The notes: generated from the letters alone by a model not told the origin. DNA of 64,000 nt from an uncultured Acidobacteriota bacterium (GCA_946887105.1 CAMPKJ010000001.1:56094-120093), one strand, 5' to 3'; shown: positions 40,751 to 50,981, counted from the first letter of the stretch. Numbers and translations are program-made.

Positions 40751-42499
40751 ATGTCTGTTCGCAGGATCCCCGCTAGTGTTTTGTCTGTCCTGTTCCTCCT
40801 CACGGCCTTGCCGGGAGCCGCTCAGGATGCAGCGAAAGCTCAGGAAGCATCAAAGAACGAGGCCGCTGCCACGAGCACACAGAAGATTCCGGACGGCGGC
40901 ATGCCGCGCTGGATTCGTCCGGAAACGCCCGAGGAGCGCCTCGCGCGCATCTCGACGACGGAAGATCCCGGCCTCGACCCCGATCCGGACAAGATCTGGA
41001 TCCGCTTCGGCCGCGAGTACAAGATCCGCAAGTTTGACAAGAAGGGCGTGCGGCCCGCAACGCGGCCCGGTTTTGTCCGCCCTCACCCGAACCTGAACTT
41101 CTACGACGAGATGTATCAGGAGAACGACAAGTGGGTGTGGGTGTGGATCCCGAAGCCGAAGCGCAGCACCGCGGCAGAGCGTGCCGAACGCGCCAAGTAC
41201 GACACCTTCTCGAACGAGACGCTCGCGTACCTGGCCAAGATCCGCGATGACTTCGAGCCGCTCGATCCCCCGAAATCTTCGAAGAAGCTGAAGTTCGAAG
41301 CCTCGTCGGCCGGTCTGCCAACCAGCGGCTCGTGGAGAAATCATCTGGCGGTGGCCGACATGAACGGCGACAAGTTCGTCGATCTCGTGGTGCCGTCGCA
41401 GCGCGGCAGCGACTCCGGCACTCCGTCGATTTTTCTCGGCGACGGCAAGGGCGGATGGAAGCAGTGGGCGGACGTGAAGTGGCCCGGGCGCATCGATTAC
41501 GGTGGCGTGGCTGCCGCGGACTTCAACAAAGACAAAAAGATGGATGTGGCCTTCGCCATCCATCTCAAGGGTCTTCTGATTCTGCTGGGTGACGGCAAGG
41601 GCGGCTTCACGATTGCCCATCGCGAGGACAGGTTCGCGTCGCGCCGGATTCTGGCCACGGACGTGGATGCGGACGGATGGACGGACGTCGTCGCGTTATG
41701 GGAAGGGCCGCTGGCGCGCGGCGCCGATCTGCGCGATGACAGCTACTCCAGCCTGCGCGCCTATCTGAATCGCGACAAGGGACGGAAGTGGGAAGGAGCG
41801 AACCTTTCGGACCGGCAGTACCGCGTCAGCGGCGACTGGCTTGCGACCGGCAACTTCAACGGCGACAAGCTCCCTGATTTCATCGGTTCCTCGATGTACT
41901 ACAACTCCATCCACAACCTCTATCTCAGCGGGGCGGAGCCGGCCAAATACACGGCATTCACCGATCCGGAAGCGCTGGTGTTCCCGCAGCGTGCCACATA
42001 CCACGCGGTGACGGCCGCGCCGTTCAGTTCCCGGACGCTGGATGACATGGTGGTGAGCTCGGTTCGCCGCTGGCCGGGGAGAATCAACCCGGACCTTCTT
42101 CCTCCTCCTCCGCTCATGGGGGTGGTGTCCATCGATCGAGTCAGCTTCGTCGACGGCAAGGCCAAACGGACTCCCGTCATGCGCTACGAGTCGGGCAGCT
42201 CGATCGCCGGCCTGAATCACGGGGACTTCGACGGCGACGGCAACGAGGATCTGATGTTCACGCGCGACAGGCCGCGTGAAGCGGTCCTGCTTCTCGGCGA
42301 TGGAAAGGGCGGTTTCGAACGCGCGGCGCTCGAGGGTCTGGTGGTCGCCCCGCAGCGCAACTACGATCTCGGCGTAGCGGATGTCAACGGAGACGATCGT
42401 CCGGACGTCATCCTGATGTACGAGGCGCAATCGACGACGGCGATGGCGGCGAAAGACGGGAGCATCCAGGTGTTCCTGAACCGCGGACCGGCGCAATAG
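40751..42499 (+). CDS. Secreted FG-GAP/VCBS repeat protein
   Basis: A 582-residue exported protein, ATG 40751 after AGGAGAAAG. The signal peptide ends near GAAQDA and is followed by an Ala/Lys/Glu-rich spacer. From about residue 190 there are repeated VCBS/FG-GAP units with calcium-type loops: VADMNGDKFVDLVV, AADFNKDKKMDVAF, ATDVDADGWTDVVA, TGNFNGDKLPDFIG, HGDFDGDGNEDLMF and VADVNGDDRPDVILM. This gives an integrin-like propeller probably stabilised by calcium on the cell surface. It follows the export permease after 20 nt. Confidence 0.85.
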   Translation: MSVRRIPASVLSVLFLLTALPGAAQDAAKAQEASKNEAAATSTQKIPDGGMPRWIRPETPEERLARISTTEDPGLDPDPDKIWIRFGREYKIRKFDKKGVRPATRPGFVRPHPNLNFYDEMYQENDKWVWVWIPKPKRSTAAERAERAKYDTFSNETLAYLAKIRDDFEPLDPPKSSKKLKFEASSAGLPTSGSWRNHLAVADMNGDKFVDLVVPSQRGSDSGTPSIFLGDGKGGWKQWADVKWPGRIDYGGVAAADFNKDKKMDVAFAIHLKGLLILLGDGKGGFTIAHREDRFASRRILATDVDADGWTDVVALWEGPLARGADLRDDSYSSLRAYLNRDKGRKWEGANLSDRQYRVSGDWLATGNFNGDKLPDFIGSSMYYNSIHNLYLSGAEPAKYTAFTDPEALVFPQRATYHAVTAAPFSSRTLDDMVVSSVRRWPGRINPDLLPPPPLMGVVSIDRVSFVDGKAKRTPVMRYESGSSIAGLNHGDFDGDGNEDLMFTRDRPREAVLLLGDGKGGFERAALEGLVVAPQRNYDLGVADVNGDDRPDVILMYEAQSTTAMAAKDGSIQVFLNRGPAQ

Positions 42500-42589
42500 C
42501 AGGGGGAAATGCCTTGCGCTGGCTCGGAAGGAGCGGTATATTCCGCCGAATCAACCGCACGCCAATATGTCGGAACGGCATATGGCGTA

Positions 42590-42618
42590 TTGACAATCCG
42601 AATATTTCGTCTTACGTT
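42590..42618 (+). promoter_or_regulatory. Predicted promoter of the secreted acidic protein gene
   Basis: A consensus TTGACA (42590-42595) with, 17 bp later, TACGTT (42613-42618) as the -10. Just upstream is an imperfect inverted repeat GCCAATATG...CATATGGC (about 42570-42588), and the spacer region contains CGAATATTTCG, both possible operators. The 249-bp gap otherwise contains only the ribosome-binding region of the next gene. Confidence 0.5.
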
Positions 42619-42748
42619 GTAGCAGCTCGACAACTGGCACACATTTTTTTCAAATGACAAATCTGAATACGGAGGTGATCGTATCGTCTGGATTGGGTGA
42701 GCCAACCTTCGTTCGTATTCATCAATCAAGGAAGTGTAGGAGATAGAA

Positions 42749-44230
42749 ATGAAGAAACTTACTGTTTGGGCTCTGTTGGCCACGTTCGTGGTGGCAGGGT
42801 CGTTGTTCGCCGCGCCGCAGCGGAGCGTCGTCGCAGAAGCGACGTTCCTCTCCGGCTCGCCGGCGACGACGAACAACGACGACAGCTGCGACATCTCGGT
42901 CGCTCCGGCTGCCACGCTGCTGCTGCCGTACTTCGAAGTCGCGGAAGATCCGCTCGGCGAGACGACGCTGTTCACGATCACGAACACGTCGCAGTACCCG
43001 GCGATCGCCCACGTCGTGCTTTGGACGGATTACTCGTACCCGGTCATCGACTTCAACATCTACCTGACCGGTTTCGACGTTCAGAGCATCAACCTCTTCG
43101 ACCTGATCTGGCGCGAGCCGCAAGGCCTCATCGCTCCGGCTTCGGGTCCGAAGGAGCTCGGCACCGGTACCGTCACCTCGACTGGTACGGGCACGGGTGA
43201 CTTCGACGAGCTCGAGCCTGGCTCGGGCATGCTCGTCGGTGGTTGCGCGACCCTGACCGGCGCGCTTGGTGACTTCTACCAGACCCGCATGCAGACCGCC
43301 TTCACCGAAGGTACGGTTGCGGGCGTCCCGGGTGACGATGACTTCCCGGCCTGCGACAACGTTGGCGGCGTGCATGAGAATGCGGTTGGTTACGCGACGA
43401 TCGACGTCGTCAACCTCTGCACCACCTCGCTCCCGACGGACGGTGACTCGTACTTCGCTACGGAAATCCGTTTCGACAACGTGCTGATCGGCGACTACCA
43501 GCAGGTCAACAGCGCGCAGGACTTTGCCCAGGGCAACCCGATGGTCCACATCCGTGCGGTCCCGGAGCTCGACGGCAACGTCGGCATCAACCCGACCAAC
43601 TTTGATCGTACGTTCTACAGCCGTTACCAGACGCTTGGTGACGTGGTCGACCGCCGCCAGCCGCTGCCGTCGACGTTCGCTGCACGCTGGATCAACGGCG
43701 GCACGGGCGACTTCCAGACCTCGTACAAGATCTGGCGTGAAGGTGTCAACGAAGGCACCGATTGCGCCACGGTCGAAGAGAACGGAACCCTGGTTGTTGC
43801 GGAATCGGTCGTGTTCGACGAGCACGAGAACGGCGAAGGCAACGCGCCTGAGCCGGGCGACATCTCGCCGGTGATCGGCGCGGGTGTTTCGACCACGCCG
43901 GAAACCTCGCTGCAGCCGGTTGAAGTGGGCTCTGAGGTCTTCCCGCAGGCGATCATTTCCACCACCACCGCCGGTTGGACGTACCTCAACCTGCACAACC
44001 CGGCTGATCCGGATCAGGATTTCGCGACCCAGAACTGGGTTGTCGTCTCCATGCGCGCCGAAGACCGTTACTCGGTCGACTTCGACGCCGCGTGGCTCGG
44101 CAACGGCTGCTCGCCGATCGCTCCGGTCACCAGCTACTCCAACGTCGCTCTTCCGCCGCCTGGTAACGCCACGACCCCGACTCCGGTTGGAGCCATCCTC
44201 CCGGGTCCGGCTGCTGACGTCACCCCGTAA
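42749..44230 (+). CDS. Secreted acidic surface protein
   Basis: A 493-residue protein with a signal peptide (cleavage near LFAAP). The mature protein is acidic and beta-rich, begins with DISVAPAATLLLPYFEV, and has many Thr, Gly and Asp with few Lys. Six or so Cys are scattered. It has its own promoter and a strong terminator. Codon choice (many GGT, GTT and CGT relative to neighbours) suggests high expression. I recognise no functional domain; it may be a major exported or surface-layer-like protein. Confidence 0.75.
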   Translation: MKKLTVWALLATFVVAGSLFAAPQRSVVAEATFLSGSPATTNNDDSCDISVAPAATLLLPYFEVAEDPLGETTLFTITNTSQYPAIAHVVLWTDYSYPVIDFNIYLTGFDVQSINLFDLIWREPQGLIAPASGPKELGTGTVTSTGTGTGDFDELEPGSGMLVGGCATLTGALGDFYQTRMQTAFTEGTVAGVPGDDDFPACDNVGGVHENAVGYATIDVVNLCTTSLPTDGDSYFATEIRFDNVLIGDYQQVNSAQDFAQGNPMVHIRAVPELDGNVGINPTNFDRTFYSRYQTLGDVVDRRQPLPSTFAARWINGGTGDFQTSYKIWREGVNEGTDCATVEENGTLVVAESVVFDEHENGEGNAPEPGDISPVIGAGVSTTPETSLQPVEVGSEVFPQAIISTTTAGWTYLNLHNPADPDQDFATQNWVVVSMRAEDRYSVDFDAAWLGNGCSPIAPVTSYSNVALPPPGNATTPTPVGAILPGPAADVTP

Positions 44231-44253
44231 ACCCAAGCAACACGATGTAGCCG

Positions 44254-44290
44254 TGAGGCGGGCTGGATTTCCAGCCCGCCTCATTTTTTT
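44254..44290 (+). terminator. Rho-independent terminator
   Basis: The perfect 13-bp stem TGAGGCGGGCTGG with CCAGCCCGCCTCA, an ATTT loop and a run of seven T, directly after the secreted acidic protein gene. Confidence 0.93.
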
Positions 44291-44339
44291 GGTGGTGTCG
44301 ATTTACGCTTGACAGCGCTCGGTCCAGCAAAAAAAATCT

Positions 44340-44368
44340 TTGCGGTACGCAATCTGTACGCTTACAAT
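44340..44368 (+). promoter_or_regulatory. Predicted promoter of the giant PKD protein gene
   Basis: TTGCGG (44340-44345), a 17-bp spacer and TACAAT (44363-44368), about 43 bp before the TTG start. A second consensus-like TTGACA lies at 44309-44314 with only an A-rich partner downstream. Confidence 0.5.
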
Positions 44369-44411
44369 AACTGCGTTCTCTATCGTTCCGACACGTTTCC
44401 GGGGGTGTGAT

Positions 44412-47400
44412 TTGAAATTGGTGTGGAAAAGCGTCTTCACGCTGGCTTTTCTTTTGACGTGCCTTCCTTCGCTGGCCCAGAACTATCCGATGCCTTCGAA
44501 GGTCGGCCAGCCCTTAGCACTGTGCGACGCGAGCGGTACCGGTACGAAGTACTGCGAAGCGTGCAGTGGCGAAAACGCCAACAAGCCCACGTACCAATAC
44601 GACGGCCCGTTGTCGAAGTTCGTCGGCCGGCTCGTCGACTCGAGCACCACGGGCATCGCGCAGAACGCCGGCATGCGCACGCTGCGCGCCCATAAAGTGC
44701 GCGTCGTGCCGGCACGGGGAACCGCTCCCGCCCGCGTCTACATGCAGATGGGCGAGACGTTCGCCGCGTACACGCTGGCCACGTTCTTCGACGGAACGTT
44801 GAAGGCGCCCATGATCGCCGCGAACGAGATCCCCGCCCCGAACTCATCCTGCTGTCAATGGGGAAAAAGAAACCCGTTCGAGAGAATCGCGCGTTTCGAC
44901 GCCTACTTCTATCCCGAGCACAAGAATGCCTCGTGGCTGGTTCCTCTCGCCGACGGGACCGACCGCCTGATGGATTTCGACTTCGACGATCGCGGCTACG
45001 CGTACGTCTCCGAGGGTGTGTTTGGCTGGGGACTGGTCAAGGACACTGGCGAAATCAACTCCGCGCACATGGCCACCAGCCACCAGGTCTTTGGCGACGT
45101 CAACGAACAGGTGACCCCGTATCTCCTGTTCACTCTGAAGGCCGGTCCCTCGGCTCCCGCAAGCTCCAAATACCACGTCTTCTTCACGGATAAAGCCAAG
45201 CTCGATTACGTTCACTTCAACGCCACCAATCCAGCTGCACCGACTGTTGTCAGCAAACGCAAACCGTCATCGAGAATCGTGAGTTGGGCGAAGGATGACG
45301 ATGCGCGAGTTCTGGCGCTCCTCGATCAGGCCGGCGTCCTCCGGCTCTACGATTACGACGCCTTCATCGCGAACCGCGAGCCGATGATGACAGTGGAGCC
45401 GACCAGCGCACCGATCATCAAAGACATGGCGTTCGACGACAGCGGGGTGCTCTGGGCCATCGAGTCCGACGACAAACAGCGCTCGCCGATGAACAACCTG
45501 GTCATCCGCAAGCTCAAGCCTTCGGGATCGGGATATACGGAGTCCGTCATCACCGGTGCGTATGGGGGCGCGTATGCGCCGGCCGCGATTCACGCCACGG
45601 GAGGCTACGTCGCCATCGCCGGTTACGCCAATTCGTCGTTCGACATGCAGCTTTTCAAGGTAGAAGGGAACGGTCTGCGTAAGCTCGACACCGACGACTT
45701 CTTCCGCAAGTACTACCACGCCGCCCCGGCCGGGTATGCAAACCCGGGCGTTCAAAATCGCACGAATGAAAACCACGTCTATCTGTATAAGCACACCGAC
45801 GGAAAGACGTATCTCTTCTACCACGTCAACGGCATGGGCGACGTTTACGAGCTGGAGGGAAATGGCCTCAGCGCATCCATGCTCGCGGGCTTTGGTACTC
45901 CTAATCCCAATGCGCCGCTAGCGCAAACCGGACCGTTCCCCGGCGATCCGATCAGGTTCAAGGCCACGAGCTCATCGACCGGCGCGCAGATCATCCAGTG
46001 GATCTTCGACAATCCCGCGGCCGGAGGACTGAACAACATCCGCAGCGGCGTCACCGGCGAACCGATCACGCATCAATACACAGGCCTGAACACGACTGCC
46101 AAAGTCACGACGCCCAAGAACGTGGTCGTCAGCGTCGACGGAGACTCGAGCACCAGCGATTCGGTCCCCGTCAACCTGAAGGTTCCGGCGGCGCGCATCG
46201 CTGTCGAGTCGACCGGTCAGCTGGTCACCGCCGACGGCTTGAAGATCGTGCACGGCGACAAGTTCGTCGATGGATCGGATGGCTCGGTAGAGGGCCACTA
46301 TGCCGAATGGACGATCACGCCGCGCGTGGGACCTGCGGTGGTGACCCCCGCCACACCGGACGCCGACATTCCGGTTGGCTTGGTCCTCGGCCAGCACACC
46401 GTTGCGTACAAGGGCTACTACGGAAAAGAGGACGCGCCATTCGTCATCGCCGATCCGTTCGTGACGTCGCTTCCCGCCCGCACCTATACGGTCCTGCCGT
46501 TCCTGGCGTCGATCACGGCGCCGGTCCGTACCGGCACGACGGTTACCTATGACGCGGTGGCGCAATACACGTCCGATACGGCCCTCCTTTCCGCAACGCA
46601 GTGGACGTATACGTGGACTCTCACCACGGCAGCCGGTGCGGAGACCCAGAAGGTCAGCGACGTGATGAACAAGTCAGGGAACATCCCTGCGTTCCCGGTC
46701 GACCTGGCACTTCTCGAAGCAGCAAACGGCGGCAAGATCACGCTGGAGCTCAGTGTCGCTACCGCCGGTGTTGCGGATCCGGCCTTTGCCACGTTCAGCA
46801 CGTTCGTCAATGTCAAGCTCCCTGCCATCACGATCGTGCGGTCGAACTGCACGAACCAGGGCAATGACTGCTCGATCTCCGCGACCTCGACGCCTGCGTC
46901 CGACGCTGCTTCCTGGCAGCTCTCGTGGGTGGTCAAGCGCGGCAACACGACCGTCAAGACCGGCACCGGAAATCCGCTTTCGACGTTCAGGCTGACGGAA
47001 CAAGGGCTGCACACCGTCACCGTGACGGAGACCGTGTTCGGTGTCTCCAAGTCCGAAGACTTCAACGTGCTGCCGACCGAGTGCGGACCGCCGCCCCAGG
47101 CCATCAACATCACGATCGTCGCTTCGTGTGTGACCGATTGCCCGGTTGGTCAGCCGATCACGTTCAACGCTTCGCTCTTCCACTACACCCTGCAGGAGTG
47201 TGACGAGTTCGTGTGGAGCTTCGGCGACGGTACGTCGGCGACCGGAATGGAAGCGACGCATGCCTACACCAGCAACGGTACCTACACCGTCAAATTGACG
47301 GTCAAGAACTCCTCCAATACCACGGGCAACTCCACCACGACGCCGATCAAGGTCGGTACGGTCGTCACGCCGACGTGTACCGCACCGTCGAACGCCACGT

Positions 47401-49673
47401 TCACGACGAATTGCACCAGCGGCTCGTCGTGCCGCGCGGGCAGTGCGATCCTCTTCACCGCTCGCCGGGACGGCACGTCGATCCAGAGCTGCGATAACGT
47501 GCAGTGGACGTTCGGCGATGGCGGCACTTCGTCCGAAGACCGGCCGTCGTACACGTACTCCGACGCCGGCACGTACCCGGTGACGGTCAGGATCTCGAAC
47601 CAGTTCGGCAGCACTTCGATCCATAACGGATCCATTACGATCGTGCCCGGAAACACCAACCCCTCGTGTTCCGGCGGTCCGTCTGCCATCAATATCACGC
47701 TCACGTACGACGGCCCGAGCAGCGGTTGCTCGTTCATCAACACCACCAATTGCACCGCGGGCGAAGCGATCACGTTCGATTCGACGTTTTTCGGCTACAC
47801 GCAGCAGGATTGCGACAAGTTCGAGTGGAACTTCGGCGACAACACCACTGCCATTGCCAAACGGTCTACGCACACGTACGCAGCCAACGGCACGTACGAC
47901 GTCAGCCTGAAGATCTACAACACGTCCAAGCCGAACGGAATCACGGTTCAAAGGACCATCACCGTCGGTCCCAAGATCCCGGCCAAGGTCGTTCCGCAGC
48001 TGGCGTTCTCGCAGTTCCCGACCGACGGCTCGATCGGCCAGCCGGTCACCTTCTCCGTCAACGTCGTGAACAGCGTCAACGCCACCGGTTGGTCGTGGGA
48101 CTTCGGTGACGGCACGAAGGACACGACGTCGCAGAAGGACGTCGTCGGCCAGTCAGTCTCGATCCAGCACACGTTCACGAAGGCTGGTGTGTTCTCCGTC
48201 TCGGTCAAGGCACGCAACGCCGAAGATCTCCCATCGGCGGAAACGGGCCAGGCCGTCGGTATCCCCGGAATCGTGGTCACCGACGTTCCGGAGTTCAAGT
48301 TCCTCCTGCCGGTCGTCACACATGGCGGTCCGTGGCGCACGGACGTCCAGATTTACACGCCCGACCCCGAGGTCTCGCCGCAGCATCCGCTGCAGATGCA
48401 CGCGCTGCTGCGCGACATCCCCGCGACGCTGGAGATCCGCAACTCCACGCAGACGTACGTGGACTTCCTGAAGGTCTTCAGCAACGGTGATGACTTCGGC
48501 CCGGTGATCATCACGGTCCGCTCGAAGTTCGCGCCGCAGATCTGGACGCGCACGTACAACCAGACCGACAACGGCACGTACGGTCAGTTCATCCCGGCCA
48601 TCCGCATCGATGCGGCCGCGGGCGGCAGCAGTGCGTTCGGCACCGGCAAGTACTACATGGCCGGTCTCCGTAACGGTCCGCGTTTCCGCACCAACCTCGG
48701 ATTCGTGAACCCGAACGCTCAGCCGGTCAACGTGACGGTCAAGGTCTTCGACGACACGCAGACGCAGGTCGGACAGTTCCCGCTGCTTCTGCAGCCGTTC
48801 CAGCTCGATCAGTTCCCGGTCACGCACGCCAAAGCGGTGCCGACCCTCTCGCAGGAAGATCCGTTCAGCCTCGAGATCGACGTGCCGTCCGGACAGTGGC
48901 TGATCGCGTATGCCTCGTACATCGACAACGCCAGCAACGACCCGGTGTACTTCCAGGCCGCACGCGCGAGCGATCTCAGTCCGGCCGACAATGCCAATCT
49001 CGTCATTCCGGGTGTCGGCCATGTCGGCGAGTGGCGCAGCGACGTCACGATCTTCAATCCCGATGCGGCGTCCGTGATGGTCGATCTGGCGTATCACGAT
49101 CAGACCGGCGCGAAGGTTGCCGAGGCAAAAGGCGTGCAGATTCACCCGCGCGAATTCGTGCAGTACACCGACATCCTCAAGCAGGGTGTGCTCGGCAACG
49201 TCGGCGATTCGACCGGCATCCTGCGCGTGACGGTGGTCAGTCCGTTCCCGCCGACGCTGTACCCAATGGCGTTCGCGCGTACCTACAACGACAAGGGCAT
49301 CGGCAAGACGTTCGGACAGGGCATCGGTGGTTTCGCCTCGGCGCGCGCCAACGTCAAACCCGGCAAGCCGGCGCTCGTGGCGGGCATTCGCAGCGATTCG
49401 AAGTACTACACCAACGTCGGCGTGGTGAACGTTTCCAGCACGCCAGCGGCGGTCGTGGTGAAGCTCATTCCGACCACCGGTCCGGAGCAGATCCTGCAGC
49501 AGTACACGCTCAATCCGAATCAGAGCGTGGTCGGCCGCGTCGATCTCGGTCTCCTCGAGACCGGCTCGGTGAAGGTCGAAACGACGGGCGGAAACGTCTG
49601 GGCCTTCGCATCGATCGTCGATAAGGGCACAGCGGATCCGGAGTACGTGGCCGCTACGCCGCTGGTTCCGTAA
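44412..49673 (+). CDS. Giant secreted protein with four PKD domains and repeated C-terminal beta-modules
   Basis: About 1753 residues. TTG 44412 follows GGGGGTG and begins the signal peptide (KLVWKSVFTLAFLLTCLPSLAQ). Residues about 30-620 are unassigned and beta-rich. Four PKD domains carry the WxFGDG core: WSFGDGT (about 930), WTFGDGG (about 1030), WNFGDNT (about 1135) and WSWDFGDGT (about 1225); the first three are preceded by paired Cys and QxCD. From about 1290 four copies of a beta-module follow, marked by GGPWRTDVQIYTP, GPRFRTNLGFVNP, VGEWRSDVTIFNP and DSKYYTNVGVVNV. It is probably a surface adhesin or matrix protein. Confidence 0.82.
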   Translation: MKLVWKSVFTLAFLLTCLPSLAQNYPMPSKVGQPLALCDASGTGTKYCEACSGENANKPTYQYDGPLSKFVGRLVDSSTTGIAQNAGMRTLRAHKVRVVPARGTAPARVYMQMGETFAAYTLATFFDGTLKAPMIAANEIPAPNSSCCQWGKRNPFERIARFDAYFYPEHKNASWLVPLADGTDRLMDFDFDDRGYAYVSEGVFGWGLVKDTGEINSAHMATSHQVFGDVNEQVTPYLLFTLKAGPSAPASSKYHVFFTDKAKLDYVHFNATNPAAPTVVSKRKPSSRIVSWAKDDDARVLALLDQAGVLRLYDYDAFIANREPMMTVEPTSAPIIKDMAFDDSGVLWAIESDDKQRSPMNNLVIRKLKPSGSGYTESVITGAYGGAYAPAAIHATGGYVAIAGYANSSFDMQLFKVEGNGLRKLDTDDFFRKYYHAAPAGYANPGVQNRTNENHVYLYKHTDGKTYLFYHVNGMGDVYELEGNGLSASMLAGFGTPNPNAPLAQTGPFPGDPIRFKATSSSTGAQIIQWIFDNPAAGGLNNIRSGVTGEPITHQYTGLNTTAKVTTPKNVVVSVDGDSSTSDSVPVNLKVPAARIAVESTGQLVTADGLKIVHGDKFVDGSDGSVEGHYAEWTITPRVGPAVVTPATPDADIPVGLVLGQHTVAYKGYYGKEDAPFVIADPFVTSLPARTYTVLPFLASITAPVRTGTTVTYDAVAQYTSDTALLSATQWTYTWTLTTAAGAETQKVSDVMNKSGNIPAFPVDLALLEAANGGKITLELSVATAGVADPAFATFSTFVNVKLPAITIVRSNCTNQGNDCSISATSTPASDAASWQLSWVVKRGNTTVKTGTGNPLSTFRLTEQGLHTVTVTETVFGVSKSEDFNVLPTECGPPPQAINITIVASCVTDCPVGQPITFNASLFHYTLQECDEFVWSFGDGTSATGMEATHAYTSNGTYTVKLTVKNSSNTTGNSTTTPIKVGTVVTPTCTAPSNATFTTNCTSGSSCRAGSAILFTARRDGTSIQSCDNVQWTFGDGGTSSEDRPSYTYSDAGTYPVTVRISNQFGSTSIHNGSITIVPGNTNPSCSGGPSAINITLTYDGPSSGCSFINTTNCTAGEAITFDSTFFGYTQQDCDKFEWNFGDNTTAIAKRSTHTYAANGTYDVSLKIYNTSKPNGITVQRTITVGPKIPAKVVPQLAFSQFPTDGSIGQPVTFSVNVVNSVNATGWSWDFGDGTKDTTSQKDVVGQSVSIQHTFTKAGVFSVSVKARNAEDLPSAETGQAVGIPGIVVTDVPEFKFLLPVVTHGGPWRTDVQIYTPDPEVSPQHPLQMHALLRDIPATLEIRNSTQTYVDFLKVFSNGDDFGPVIITVRSKFAPQIWTRTYNQTDNGTYGQFIPAIRIDAAAGGSSAFGTGKYYMAGLRNGPRFRTNLGFVNPNAQPVNVTVKVFDDTQTQVGQFPLLLQPFQLDQFPVTHAKAVPTLSQEDPFSLEIDVPSGQWLIAYASYIDNASNDPVYFQAARASDLSPADNANLVIPGVGHVGEWRSDVTIFNPDAASVMVDLAYHDQTGAKVAEAKGVQIHPREFVQYTDILKQGVLGNVGDSTGILRVTVVSPFPPTLYPMAFARTYNDKGIGKTFGQGIGGFASARANVKPGKPALVAGIRSDSKYYTNVGVVNVSSTPAAVVVKLIPTTGPEQILQQYTLNPNQSVVGRVDLGLLETGSVKVETTGGNVWAFASIVDKGTADPEYVAATPLVP

Positions 49674-49696
49674 ACCTCACACGTAGTCTCTTCTGC

Positions 49697-49730
49697 AAGC
49701 GGCGGGCTCCGGCCCGCCGCTTTGCTTTTT
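49697..49730 (+). terminator. Rho-independent terminator
   Basis: The 11-bp stem AAGCGGCGGGC with GCCCGCCGCTT, a TCCG loop and a short T-tract (TTTTT at 49726-49730), directly after the giant PKD gene. Confidence 0.85.
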
Positions 49731-49757
49731 GGACGCGTCTGAACGCAACTTCGTAGA

Positions 49758-50981
49758 ATGTCGCGAATGGAGATCGCCGTACAGGCCATCGATCTGTCGA
49801 AGCGTTACGACGTCTATCGTCGTCCGGCCGACCGTCTGCTGGAGATCTTCACGCGCCGCCCGCGCCACGACGTCTTTCCCGCGCTGGACGGTGTTTCGTT
49901 CGCGGTGGAGAAGGGCGAGACCATCGGCATCGTCGGCCAGAACGGCGCCGGCAAAAGTACGCTGCTCAAGCTCCTGTGCGGCGTCACGCGGCCGAGCTCA
50001 GGTTCGCTCGAGATCCACGGAACCATTGCCTCGATCCTCGAGCTCGGGACAGGCTTTCACCCCGAGTTCACCGGCCGCGATAACGCCGCCCTCAACGCCG
50101 CCATCCTCGGATTATCGAAAGCGGAAATCCGCGAGCGGCTTCCGGCCATCCTCGAATTCTCGGAGCTCGGCTCGTTTCTCGACCGCCCCGTGAAGACGTA
50201 CTCGTCGGGCATGTACATGCGTCTGGCGTTCTCCGTCGCGGTGAACGTGAACCCCGACATCCTCATCATCGACGAGGCGCTGGCGGTCGGCGACGGGCAC
50301 TTTCAGAAGAAGTGCATCGAGAAGATCCGCGAGTTTCAGCAGGAGAGGAAGACCATCCTCTTCTGCTCGCACGCGCTGTACTACATCAGCTCCATCTGCG
50401 GCCGCGCGCTGTGGCTCGATCAGGGACGCGTGATGCAATACGGTCCTTCGCTCGACGTCGTACACGATTACGAGACGTTTCTGCGCGAGCGCGATCGCCA
50501 GCGTCCTGCAACGACGTCGCACGCGACCGAGACGTCCACGCCGGTGCGCCTGCGCGAGATCGTGGTGTGTGATTCCGCGGGCTTGCCGCGCGATCGTTTC
50601 GCACGCGGTGAAGACGTCCAGCTGCGTTTGCGGATCGAGTCCGACCAGCCGCAGCAGCCGGTGCACGTCCTGGTCGGCATCCATCGCGAGGCGGACGACC
50701 TGCAGTGCTTCACGGTCGGCACGCACGCGGACGGACTGCCGCCGCTTTCCGGACGCTCCGAGTACGACGTGACCGTGAAGCTGCTCGACCTCCCGCTGCT
50801 GCGCGGCGAGTATTCGATCATCGCTTACGTCGGCGACGAGCATGCCATGACGGTCTTCGACCGGCGCGACGTCCGTCCGGCATTCTCGATGACCGGCGAG
50901 CGGTTCGAGGTCGGCATGATCGCCGTCGATCATCGATGGGAGCTCGAACCAGCGCGCGTCGAAGTCGCCGCGCCGCGATGA
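49758..50981 (+). CDS. ABC transporter ATPase of a polysaccharide exporter (Wzt-like) with C-terminal sugar-binding domain
   Basis: A 407-residue protein: Walker A GQNGAGKST (about 60-68), the signature YSSGMYMRLAFSVAVN, Walker B ILIIDEALAVGDGHF, and His in CSHALYY. After residue 260 a beta-domain of the Wzt C-terminal type (RLREIVVCDSAG, LRLRIESDQ, YSIIAYVGD) would recognise the glycan end before export. ATG 49767 is a likely alternative start, since TAGAAT at 49754-49759 sits as a -10 box just before it. Its permease partner is probably at 39945-40730. Confidence 0.88.
   Translation: MSRMEIAVQAIDLSKRYDVYRRPADRLLEIFTRRPRHDVFPALDGVSFAVEKGETIGIVGQNGAGKSTLLKLLCGVTRPSSGSLEIHGTIASILELGTGFHPEFTGRDNAALNAAILGLSKAEIRERLPAILEFSELGSFLDRPVKTYSSGMYMRLAFSVAVNVNPDILIIDEALAVGDGHFQKKCIEKIREFQQERKTILFCSHALYYISSICGRALWLDQGRVMQYGPSLDVVHDYETFLRERDRQRPATTSHATETSTPVRLREIVVCDSAGLPRDRFARGEDVQLRLRIESDQPQQPVHVLVGIHREADDLQCFTVGTHADGLPPLSGRSEYDVTVKLLDLPLLRGEYSIIAYVGDEHAMTVFDRRDVRPAFSMTGERFEVGMIAVDHRWELEPARVEVAAPR

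Noticed and set aside
42500..42748. Small RNA or additional gene in the 249-bp gap
   Set aside because: No ORF with a ribosome-binding site and no terminator are seen inside; promoter-like and operator-like motifs explain the content.
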